Below are positions 5,957-11,076 of a stretch of 11,076 nucleotides of DNA, one piece after another (within the stretch, counting starts at the first letter, position 1; each line of letters starts with the position of its first letter). This stretch comes from GCA-016699105 sp036518915 (lineage in GTDB: Bacteria; Patescibacteriota; Saccharimonadia; UBA4664), in NCBI GenBank assembly GCA_036518915.1, contig DATDME010000043.1, positions 1 through 11,076 of the forward strand, in the 5' to 3' direction. A program made the position numbers and the translations under genes. Below the pieces are notes generated by a model. That model was not told the origin of the DNA. It made no database searches and saw nothing but the letters and a program-made list of their open reading frames with translations.

Positions 5957-6260
5957 GGACCGCCAGGGAGACGTACTGACGTACGGCGACTGCGGACCGG
6001 AAGACGTGACGAAGTAATACGCAAAGTGCGGGACTAGCATTCACAATTAGGACGTGTTCGGACGGCACGGCTGGGACACCGGAGGGGATTGCCCGAGCTG
6101 TGCCGACGGTACAGGTCTGTTTGTGTACGCCCACTGATTGATATCTTTTAACTTCGGGCACTTATTTAGCTCGCTGCGGAACTCGCCAAGTCTACTGCTC
6201 GACTTTGGCTCAGACAGTCCTCGCTTCGCTAAATAAGCACCCTGACGTTAGATATCGATC
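5957..6260 (+). promoter_or_regulatory. Candidate structured leader RNA upstream of nrdJ
   Basis: The gap between nrdR and nrdJ has no credible ORF but has three well-formed stem-loop domains. First: 5957-5998, with 5960-5966 pairing 5990-5995 (one bulge) and an inner 5-bp stem CGTAC/GTACG closed by TGAC. Second: 6064-6104, where GGCACGGCT pairs AGCTGTGCC over 9 bp (one G-U) plus three inner G-C pairs. Third, 6136-6260: an outer helix of 6136-6145 with 6251-6260 (one G-U), continued by 4 bp after a TTT bulge. Then 3 bp and a 10-bp helix (6161-6170 with 6228-6237) lead to an apical subdomain with further pairing (6186-6192 with 6201-6208). The element ends about 50 nt before the nrdJ start. 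I recall a metagenomic 'nrdJ motif' RNA class upstream of such genes but cannot verify membership from memory. It may instead be a mobile hairpin. Confidence 0.55.
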
Positions 6261-6309
6261 GTTCGCACCCAAAACTTATTACCTAATAAAAAACGAGGGG
6301 ACTGGGTAC

Positions 6310-9042
6310 ATGAGTACACCACAAGCAATTTTGGCCAACAACATCGAGGCCGAAACCAAAGAAGACCGGGAACGGCTCGAAGAGCTGTACGTATTGGGCA
6401 AGGAAATTCCGCCGGCACCGGACGACCTGCCCGAACCGAACTATTCAGAAAATGCCTGGTACATCGGCAAGACCCGCTATGCTTTCCGCGACAAACAGGG
6501 TAATCCGATTGAATCGCCAAAACAGATGCTGTGGCGGATTTGCTACAACATCGCGACGGCCGAGCGTTTGTATAGCGAAAACCCGCGCGATACCCACCTC
6601 GAAATGGCCCGCCAGTTCTACCACACCATGGCGCGCCAAGAGTTTGTGGCTAACACCCCGACGATGCTCAACGCCGGCAAGCCGAACCAGCAGCTGAGCG
6701 CCTGCTTCGTGCTGCCGGTGCCGGACGACCTTGACGGCATTTTGGGTTCGGCGTTTGACATGGCCCGCATCCACAAATCGGGCGGCGGCACCGGCTTTGC
6801 GTTTTCGCGGCTGCGCCCCAAGGACGACGTGATTGCGTCGTCGGGCGGCAAGACCACCGGCCCGGTGGCTTTCATGCAAACCTACAACGACATCACTTCG
6901 AGCATCCGCCAAGGTGGGGTGCGGCGCGGCGCCAATATGGGCATTTTGCACTACACTCACCCGGACGTCCTGATGTTCGCGGTCTATAAGGTGGATGAAT
7001 TCTCGCTGACCAACTTCAACATTTCGGTCACGGTCGACGAAAAGTTCTTTGAAGCCGTCAAGCGCGACGCCCAGGACCTGCCGGAAGATTATGAAAAAGA
7101 CTTTGATTTTGAGACAGTCATTAGTGAGGCGCAGGAAGCGTTGAAATTGCGCGACCCCGACCTCAAAATTGTGCGCCTCGACCAGGTCGTGAAGAAGTTG
7201 CACGAGTGGGTTGACGAAAAAGACCCCGCCAAGGGCTACGAGCTGATCAACCCGCGCACGGGCCAGCCAGCCGGACGCCTCAACGCCAAGAAGCTCTACG
7301 ACCTCATCACCCGCCTGGCCTGGCGCTACGGTGACCCAGGCATGATCATGATCGACCGCATCAACAACTCGCGGGCCAATCCGACGCCGCAGCTGGGCCT
7401 GATTGAAGCCACCAACCCGTGCGGCGAGCAGCCCCTGCTCCCCTACGACGCTTGTACGCTCGGCCAAATCAACCTGAGCAAATTCGTGAACGCCGACAAG
7501 ACCGACTTTGATTGGAACCGCCTGCGCACCATGGTGCACCTTGGCACCCGCTTCCTCGACGACGTGCTCGACATGAACGAGTACCCGATCGAGGAGGTGC
7601 GCATTACCACCCGGGCCATCCGCCGCATTGGTTTGGGTATCATGGGCTTTGCCGACGCGCTGCTTGATCTGGGCATTGGCTACAACACCAAGGAAGGCAC
7701 AGCGGCTGCCGAGAAGGTCATGAAATTTATCCAGGCGGAATCCGATAACGCTTCGGTGGACCTGGCCCGCGTGCGCGGCGTGTTTCCAGCCTTCAAGGGC
7801 TCCATTTACGACAAGCCCGGCGAGATCCGCCCCCGCAACGGCGCCCGCACCACCATCGCCCCCACCGGCACCACCGCCATGCTGGCCGACTGTTCTTCGG
7901 GCTGCGAGCCGCTGTTTGCCCTCACCTACGCCAAGAACACCATCGAGGGCAAGCGGATCTTTAACACCAGCCGGTACTTCGAGAAGGCCCTCAAAGACCG
8001 CGGCCTGTATAGTGAAGACCTGCTCGACCGGGTGCAAAAGAACAAGGGTTCCATCCAGAGCTTGACCGACTTGCCCGAAGATCTACGTCGCACCTTCGTG
8101 GTAGCCGGTGACATCACCCCGTCGCAGCACATCAACATGCAAGCGGCCTTCCAGAAGTACGTTGACAACGCCATTTCCAAGACCATCAACTTTAACAACG
8201 ACGCCACCGTGCAGGACGTGCGTGACGCATACTGGCAGGTGTACGAGACGGGCTGCAAGGGCATCACGATCTACCGCGACGGCTCGCGCGACAAGCAAAT
8301 CCTGGAGACCAAGAAAGAGGGCTCGTACTACGACCAGCTGGCCGGTAAGGTCGTTAAGAAGGGCTCGGCGGAAGACAAAGCGCTGGTGGGCGTGCCGGTC
8401 GTCATGAAAGACCGGCCCGAGACGCTAGCCGGCAAGACCTACAATGTGGTCACCCCTATCGGTAAGGCGTTTGTGACCATCAATGAAGATGGCGAGGGTA
8501 ACATCTTTGAGGTGTTCATTCACCTTGGCCGCGCGGGTTCAGACATCATGGCTGATGCGGAAGCGCTTGGCCGCCTGATTTCCCTGGCCTTCCGTATTCC
8601 GACGCCCTTTGCCCCCGACCGTATTGCCCAAAACGTGATTGACCAGCTCTCGGGTATTGGAGGATCAAGCTCGGCCGGTTTTGGCCAAGCCAGGGTGCGC
8701 AGCTTGGCCGACGCCGTCGCCAAGGTCTTGCGTGAGCACGAGATGGCCAAGAACGGCGAACAAGAGGCCCGCGGTGCCCAGGCGGCCCAGCTGGCCAGCA
8801 TGGCCGCGGCCGGCGCGCTCATGGGCGGCGGAGACGGCGCGGCGGCGGCCCAGGCGGCGGCCAACGTCATGAACGCCAGCGCGTCCCAGCCGGTGGCTGC
8901 GGCCACGCGCACTCCGGTGGCCGTGCTCGACCGCAGCGAGTCCAAGGACATGGCCGACATCTGCCCAGATTGCGGCAATGCCTCCCTGCGGTTTGCTGAG
9001 GGCTGCCAAAAATGCGAGATTTGCGGCTTCAGTAAGTGCTAG
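6310..9042 (+). CDS. nrdJ: Vitamin B12-dependent (class II) ribonucleotide reductase
   Basis: This enzyme reduces ribonucleotides to deoxyribonucleotides using adenosylcobalamin to make a thiyl radical, so it needs no oxygen and no second subunit. The 910-residue protein has ANTPTMLNAG (114-123) and the first redox Cys132 in LSACFV. The radical-site triad is Asn369, Cys371 and Glu373 in NPCGEQPL, with partner Cys382 in YDACTLGQINLS and the phosphate-binding APTGTTAM (517-524). A TSCPD domain covers about 708-765. A very Ala-rich linker (about 818-868) follows, then a Cys-rich tail with Cys885, Cys888, Cys899, Cys902, Cys905 and the last residue Cys910, the zinc-ribbon/redox tail of large class II enzymes. 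No ATP-cone is evident. ATG 6310 is preceded by GAGGGG at 9 nt; the frame stays open upstream to 6205, but that part overlaps the structured leader. TrxA/TrxB are the probable reductants. Confidence 0.96.
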   Translation: MSTPQAILANNIEAETKEDRERLEELYVLGKEIPPAPDDLPEPNYSENAWYIGKTRYAFRDKQGNPIESPKQMLWRICYNIATAERLYSENPRDTHLEMARQFYHTMARQEFVANTPTMLNAGKPNQQLSACFVLPVPDDLDGILGSAFDMARIHKSGGGTGFAFSRLRPKDDVIASSGGKTTGPVAFMQTYNDITSSIRQGGVRRGANMGILHYTHPDVLMFAVYKVDEFSLTNFNISVTVDEKFFEAVKRDAQDLPEDYEKDFDFETVISEAQEALKLRDPDLKIVRLDQVVKKLHEWVDEKDPAKGYELINPRTGQPAGRLNAKKLYDLITRLAWRYGDPGMIMIDRINNSRANPTPQLGLIEATNPCGEQPLLPYDACTLGQINLSKFVNADKTDFDWNRLRTMVHLGTRFLDDVLDMNEYPIEEVRITTRAIRRIGLGIMGFADALLDLGIGYNTKEGTAAAEKVMKFIQAESDNASVDLARVRGVFPAFKGSIYDKPGEIRPRNGARTTIAPTGTTAMLADCSSGCEPLFALTYAKNTIEGKRIFNTSRYFEKALKDRGLYSEDLLDRVQKNKGSIQSLTDLPEDLRRTFVVAGDITPSQHINMQAAFQKYVDNAISKTINFNNDATVQDVRDAYWQVYETGCKGITIYRDGSRDKQILETKKEGSYYDQLAGKVVKKGSAEDKALVGVPVVMKDRPETLAGKTYNVVTPIGKAFVTINEDGEGNIFEVFIHLGRAGSDIMADAEALGRLISLAFRIPTPFAPDRIAQNVIDQLSGIGGSSSAGFGQARVRSLADAVAKVLREHEMAKNGEQEARGAQAAQLASMAAAGALMGGGDGAAAAQAAANVMNASASQPVAAATRTPVAVLDRSESKDMADICPDCGNASLRFAEGCQKCEICGFSKC

Positions 9043-9058
9043 TTCGTTAGCGAACTAG
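9039..9058 (+). terminator. Hairpin overlapping the nrdJ stop codon
   Basis: CTAGTTCG and CGAACTAG form a perfect 8-bp stem with loop TTAG; the nrdJ stop TAG (9040-9042) is inside the 5' arm. Together with the larger hairpin that follows, it probably stabilises or ends the nrdJ transcript. Confidence 0.4.
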
Positions 9059-9061
9059 GTT

Positions 9062-9101
9062 GCAAACAGCAACTGGCCTATCCCGGCCAGTTGCTGTTTG
9101 C
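9062..9101. terminator. 17-bp perfect hairpin downstream of nrdJ
   Basis: GCAAACAGCAACTGGCC pairs perfectly with GGCCAGTTGCTGTTTGC around loop TATCCC. No T-tract follows (the next bases are GATGGCTGG), so a classical intrinsic terminator is only partly matched. Position, stem length and proximity to the stop suggest a 3'-end structure of the nrdJ mRNA. Confidence 0.55.
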
Positions 9102-9111
9102 GATGGCTGGA

Positions 9112-9144
9112 GCACGAGCGCGGGGGTTGGCGCACGAGCGCGGG
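9112..9144. repeat. 13-bp direct repeat, two copies
   Basis: GCACGAGCGCGGG occurs at 9112-9124 and 9132-9144, 20 bp apart start to start, separated by GGTTGGC. Function unknown; it lies between two hairpins in the gap after nrdJ. Confidence 0.7.
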
Positions 9145-9152
9145 CATGAAGG

Positions 9153-9181
9153 AGGCCGCATAGCTGGATGCCATGCGGCCT
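9153..9181 (+). terminator. Stem-loop before the small membrane protein gene
   Basis: AGGCCGCAT (9153-9161) pairs with ATGCGGCCT (9173-9181) over 9 bp around an 11-nt loop; TGTGTTATC follows, only weakly T-rich. It could be a second terminator for nrdJ or lie in the leader of the gene starting at 9219. Confidence 0.4.
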
Positions 9182-9218
9182 TGTGTTATCACCTTCTCTC
9201 TGCGAAGCTAGAAGCACT

Positions 9219-9404
9219 ATGATGTACGTACTTTATGCTTCCTTATGGTTTTTCGTCTGCTTGGCCCCCGCCGTCTTTCTCTGGCTCAAGCGTCGGAAGT
9301 TGTGGCCGGTTGCATTGTTGCTTTCCGTTGTTGGCTCACTTCCGATCGCCTACTGGCTGCTGCTAATCCTCCTTTTCGCGTTGAACCCAAACTTTCATGT
9401 TTAG
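9219..9404 (+). CDS. Small two-helix membrane protein
   Basis: The 61-residue product is almost entirely two hydrophobic helices: MMYVLYASLWFFVCLAPAVF (about 1-22) and VALLLSVVGSLPIAYWLLL-type (about 31-53). A basic KRRK turn separates them, so by the positive-inside rule the loop should face the cytoplasm. I do not recognise the family. Two adjacent ATGs (9219 and 9222) are possible starts; an upstream in-frame ATG at 9168 falls inside the preceding hairpin and adds non-hydrophobic sequence. There is no clear Shine-Dalgarno or promoter, which lowers confidence. Its TAG overlaps the stop of a minus-strand coding remnant. Confidence 0.45.
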   Translation: MMYVLYASLWFFVCLAPAVFLWLKRRKLWPVALLLSVVGSLPIAYWLLLILLFALNPNFHV

Positions 9405-9697
9405 GTAAGGCTGATTACCTTTGTCCCGCAGGCAACGGCCCCAATGTGATTGGGGTGGGGCCATCCGCTGCGCATGTACACGATATCGCTGGGGTACAGA
9501 TCTTGGAGTAGACGGTCTCGACCGTCCAGGATCGACCCCAGGTCAGCCCATTTAAACCCGTACGCAGCTGCTGCCTCACGATCTCCACTGTTGATGGCCG
9601 CGACTGCGGTAGAAAGGGCTTCACGACATAGCGATGGAACCTTCAGCAGACCTGTCCCCGTACTGGGAACATTACGCAGGACTGATACTAGCGAACG
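9401..9697 (-). pseudogene. Coding remnant without a start codon
   Basis: A minus-strand frame of 98 codons runs from just after a TAG (9698-9700) to a TAA (9401-9403). The residues look like a genuine protein, with REALSTAVAAINSGDREAAA, YGFKWADLGSILDGRDRLLQ and a C-terminal DIVYMRSGWPHPNHIGAVA. But the frame has no ATG, GTG or TTG until DIVYM, only about 30 residues before the stop. Its first 26 bp overlap the end of the upstream membrane-protein gene. The simplest reading is the truncated 3' part of a gene whose 5' part was lost when the neighbouring sequence arrived. I do not recognise the family; the terminal HIGAV recalls the His motif of NlpC/P60-type hydrolases, too weakly to use. Confidence 0.4.
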
Positions 9698-9968
9698 CTA
9701 AGAAATATCTAGTAATATACCGCGGCACCGATGGCAAAAGGATTATTGACCAGATGTGCATTTTAAAAACGATAGGTATAAACGCTAAAGCTACGAAACC
9801 AAGCAGCAATTCATTTGATTGATACGGACCGAAGTATACCGGCCCGGCATCGAGGGATGATAAATTTCGATTAATTGCGCGTACGATCGAGAACAGTCCA
9901 TATACTGAAAGCGTTACAGTTTGCGCAATCCTATAGTATTTACGATAATTAACACCTGCAAGCTTCAC
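9672..9968 (-). CDS. Two-helix membrane protein, paralogue A
   Basis: The 98-residue product (from a GTG at 9968) has a basic N-terminus and two hydrophobic helices, about 14-30 (AQTVTLSVYGLFSIVRA) and about 52-74 (ELLLGFVALAFIPIVFK, HIWSIIL). It aligns along its length with the protein encoded just upstream at 10066-10368. Both have YGL(F/Y)S(I/L)V after helix one, then a polar loop, E-(L/V)-(L/I)-(L/I)-G at the start of helix two, and (H/Y)IW after it. Family and function are unknown. The GTG gives the same length as the paralogue and overlaps the TGA of a 27-codon ORF; the alternative ATG at 10010 would add 14 residues. No strong Shine-Dalgarno is seen. The region is AT-richer than the rest of the window. 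Confidence 0.55.
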   Translation of the reverse strand: MKLAGVNYRKYYRIAQTVTLSVYGLFSIVRAINRNLSSLDAGPVYFGPYQSNELLLGFVALAFIPIVFKMHIWSIILLPSVPRYITRYFLAFASISPA

Positions 9969-10048
9969 ATGCCTGCCAAGGTATCGATCATGACCGGCCA
10001 AACCAGCCATGCGATTACATAGCCGGAAAGCGATTTATATTTATTCAT
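9965..10048 (-). CDS. Possible 27-residue membrane peptide overlapping paralogue A
   Basis: The ATG at 10048 opens MNKYKSLSGYVIAWLVWPVM followed by IDTLAGM and a TGA at 9965-9967. The peptide has a basic N-terminus and one hydrophobic helix. Its stop overlaps the GTG start of the following gene in ATGTGA, a coupling-like arrangement. There is no Shine-Dalgarno. It may be a real tiny membrane protein, a translated leader, or a frameshifted N-terminus of an earlier longer gene. Confidence 0.25.
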   Translation of the reverse strand: MNKYKSLSGYVIAWLVWPVMIDTLAGM

Positions 10049-10065
10049 GAGCTGATGTATTCTCG

Positions 10066-10368
10066 CTAACTGATCGACTGCAGCCAATTATAAATAAGAA
10101 ATATCGCGAGTATGCCGATCAGAATACCAGTCCATATGTAGCGCTTCAGGATTGCCGGCAAAATGACTATACATACGATTCCTATGATTACTTCATGCTG
10201 CCGATACCATGATGTCGGATATGCATTTGTTCCGACTTGTACATCAATTGTCGCAGCATTGCTCGCAACACCATGGACCAATGAATATAAACCGTATATG
10301 CCTACTATTATCGCGGTCCAAATGCGTGCTGAATAATTCTTTATAAAAAGGGATTTTTTACTTGCCAT
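10066..10368 (-). CDS. Two-helix membrane protein, paralogue B
   Basis: The 100-residue product has a Lys/Ser-rich N-terminus (MASKKSLFIKNYSAR) and a first hydrophobic helix at about 16-34 (IWTAIIVGIYGLYSLVHGV). A polar loop with NAYPTSWYRQHE is followed by a longer hydrophobic region at about 59-97 (EVIIGIVCIVILPAILKRY onward). It is a tandem paralogue of the next gene on the same strand. The function is unknown. No signal-peptidase site, catalytic motif or bacteriocin leader is evident. No Shine-Dalgarno precedes the ATG; an extended -10, TGCTATATT, ends 8 nt upstream, so the transcript is likely leaderless or nearly so. A GC-rich hairpin separates it from the cutinase-like remnant. Confidence 0.6.
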   Translation of the reverse strand: MASKKSLFIKNYSARIWTAIIVGIYGLYSLVHGVASNAATIDVQVGTNAYPTSWYRQHEVIIGIVCIVILPAILKRYIWTGILIGILAIFLIYNWLQSIS

Positions 10369-10376
10369 ATGTGATT

Positions 10377-10385
10377 AATATAGCA
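10377..10385 (-). promoter_or_regulatory. Extended -10 promoter of paralogue B
   Basis: On the minus strand TGCTATATT ends 8 nt before the ATG at 10368, the same geometry as TGCTATCAT before the gene at 968. No -35 is evident. AGCACAAGTGCT, a short inverted repeat, overlaps its upstream edge. Confidence 0.45.
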
Positions 10386-10395
10386 CTTGTGCTTA

Positions 10396-10423
10396 CCGGG
10401 GGCGAGGAGATCCTCGCCCCCGG
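10396..10423. terminator. GC-rich hairpin after the cutinase-like remnant
   Basis: CCGGGGGCGAGG (10396-10407) pairs perfectly with CCTCGCCCCCGG (10412-10423) around loop AGAT. On the minus strand it begins 8 bp after the stop of the cutinase-like frame, where a terminator is expected, but no T-tract follows. Confidence 0.6.
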
Positions 10424-10431
10424 CAGACGGG

Positions 10432-10950
10432 TCAGCTCCTGGAACGAACTATCGCCCAGTTGGCTCCGTCTCTTGCCCACCCATCCCTGATGTAGAAGTT
10501 GTGTGGGCATGCGGCCGGCCTAGCGAAACATGACGCGGCAGAGGCCTTTGTGTAGTCGCAGATCACATCCCCCTTCTCGCAGTACGAGCGGACGCGGTTC
10601 GTGAGGCCCTTGGGGACGGTGAGCTGGAACTCGCGCCCGCCAACGAAGAGCGTGTAGATCCCGTCGTGCTTACCTCCGTTCGGGATGGCGTCAATCTGGG
10701 GTTGCCGGCTGTTGTGCAGCGGGTTGCCGAACAGCAGCACCCACTTCAAGTTGACCGTCTGGCTGGGGTCGAGCGCCATGAGCGCTTCGCTCGCAGCCTG
10801 TGCTCCCTGACTCAGGGCAACGATGCCGTACGCATGTCCTCGACACCTGCTAAGGTAGTCGAGCAGCATGTCACTGAGCTTACCGAACCCCGCGAGTTGA
10901 CTCTGGTCGTAGCGCTGCGGGTAGGTCGGGGAGAGAATAGACCTCTTTCA
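10432..10950 (-). pseudogene. Cutinase-like serine hydrolase, 5' part missing
   Basis: A minus-strand frame opens after a TGA (10951-10953) and runs to a TGA at 10432. The residues match the second half of the cutinase family (alpha/beta hydrolases that cleave ester bonds, usually secreted). There is a TYPQRYDQSQLAGFGKL segment, the nucleophile elbow ALSQGAQAA (cutinases have G-Y-S-Q-G-A), and CEKGDVIC with the likely catalytic Asp. CPHNFYI carries the likely catalytic His. What is missing is the whole first half, including the signal peptide and the first beta-strands, so a functional enzyme is unlikely. An ATG at 10869 exists but would start just before the nucleophile strand. A transposase gene begins right upstream on the other strand, which explains the truncation as an insertion near 10940. 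Cutinases are common in Actinobacteria, so horizontal origin is possible. Confidence 0.65.
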
Positions 10951-11076
10951 AAACCACAACCATTTGCCATAATGTGACTTGTAGCTATCACAAAAACAAA
11001 ACAGGTAAATCACGTGGATGAATCAAAGTTCAGTAAGCTGGCTTCTCTCAGGGACGGCCAGTTCCGGCGTCTCACC
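10939..11076 (+). mobile_element. Left end of a second insertion sequence, cut by the window
   Basis: TAGACCTCTTTCAAAACC from about 10939 resembles the GAGACCTTTGCAAAA-style ends I recall for IS5-family elements, and it falls where the cutinase reading frame breaks off. A transposase-like frame starts 75 bp inside. The other end, the inverted repeat partner and the target duplication are outside the window, so the boundary is approximate. Confidence 0.4.
11014..11076 (+). CDS. Transposase, N-terminal fragment (IS5/HTH type)
   Basis: A GTG at 11014 opens a frame that runs to the window edge. The 21 residues include DESKFSKLASLRD and end QFRRLT, much like the N-terminus of IS5-type DDE transposases, where an F-R-R-L-T-G-V segment leads into a helix-turn-helix. 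The frame is closed upstream by a TGA at 10975, so the GTG is the only start. A weak AGGT lies 7 nt before it. TTGCCA (10964-10969) and TATCAC (10986-10991), 16 bp apart, could be its promoter. Only the beginning is visible, so the family is tentative. Confidence 0.5.
   Translation, partial: MDESKFSKLASLRDGQFRRLT

Noticed and set aside
6111..6126. Possible NrdR box in the nrdJ leader (ACA...TTGTGT)
   Set aside because: Only the outer bases fit; the conserved central core is absent and no second box lies at the proper spacing.
6061..6140. Cobalamin riboswitch in the nrdJ leader (GCCCACTG near 6130 resembles the B12 box GCCACTG)
   Set aside because: The match has an extra C, and the rest of the cobalamin consensus (GGGAA/GGTGAAA-like segments, CCCGCNACTGT, CCAGGAGACCTGCC-like end) is not found in order. 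It is kept only as a question for a covariance search.
5912..6200. Known housekeeping RNA (RNase P RNA, tmRNA, SRP RNA) in the nrdR-nrdJ gap
   Set aside because: None of the diagnostic conserved segments (P4 elements of RNase P RNA, the tRNA-like end of tmRNA, the GGAA-containing apical SRP motif in context) could be found.
6205..6309. Upstream in-frame start for nrdJ giving 35 more residues
   Set aside because: It has no ribosome binding site, and the segment forms one arm of the large leader hairpin. The ATG at 6310 has GAGGGG at proper spacing.
6445..8037. Long open frame antisense to nrdJ (about 530 codons, minus strand)
   Set aside because: It lies wholly over nrdJ, has no Shine-Dalgarno or recognisable domain, and is explained by the codon bias of GC-rich genes.
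1..11076. UGA recoding, as in some CPR lineages
   Set aside because: No in-frame TGA interrupts any of the recognised genes, and TGA is used as a stop at 10432, so the standard code is sufficient.
1..11076. CRISPR array or large repeat arrays
   Set aside because: No regularly spaced repeats were seen; the only direct repeat noted is the two-copy 13-mer at 9112-9144.

Overview
The window looks like a piece of a small bacterial genome. The best guess is Candidatus Patescibacteria (CPR), possibly Saccharibacteria. This rests on overall impression only: short intergenic gaps, a short peptidase-E-like protein of a type frequent in CPR, a B12-dependent ribonucleotide reductase as the only RNR visible, and a mix of Shine-Dalgarno (SD) and apparently leaderless starts. 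Most of the window is GC-rich with compact genes; the right end (about 9.65-10.4 kb) is visibly more AT-rich and decayed. The standard genetic code fits every reading frame used, and TGA acts as a stop in the cutinase-like remnant.

Layout, left to right. (1) 1-312: the C-terminal end of a transposase, then a strong hairpin. (2) 387-1102, minus strand: a peptidase-E-like protein and tRNA-Arg(CCG) with encoded CCA, separated by a 28-bp perfect palindrome. (3) 1135-3467: a polytopic membrane protein diverges from a two-gene unit (unknown protein, then murB), with interleaved promoters between them. (4) 3464-5164, minus strand: trxA, then trxB, then a small membrane-anchored coiled-coil protein with its own promoter. 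(5) 5342-9101, plus strand: nrdR under a promoter carrying two apparent NrdR boxes, a gap of nearly 400 bp with extensive predicted RNA structure, nrdJ, and a tandem-hairpin end. (6) 9219-11076: a small membrane protein, a start-less coding remnant, two tandem paralogous two-helix membrane proteins, a cutinase-like gene missing its 5' half, and the start of a second transposase that seems to have interrupted it.

The core of the window is a deoxyribonucleotide-synthesis module. NrdJ makes dNDPs or dNTPs with adenosylcobalamin. TrxA and TrxB, transcribed divergently, are the expected NADPH-to-RNR electron path. NrdR is the nucleotide-sensing repressor, apparently autoregulated and perhaps controlling nrdJ by read-through. 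The most interesting element is the structured region between nrdR and nrdJ. It contains three hairpin domains, the last a 125-nt imperfect hairpin closed by 14 base pairs, about 50 nt upstream of the nrdJ start. It does not fit the cobalamin riboswitch consensus as I know it and is a candidate cis-regulatory RNA.
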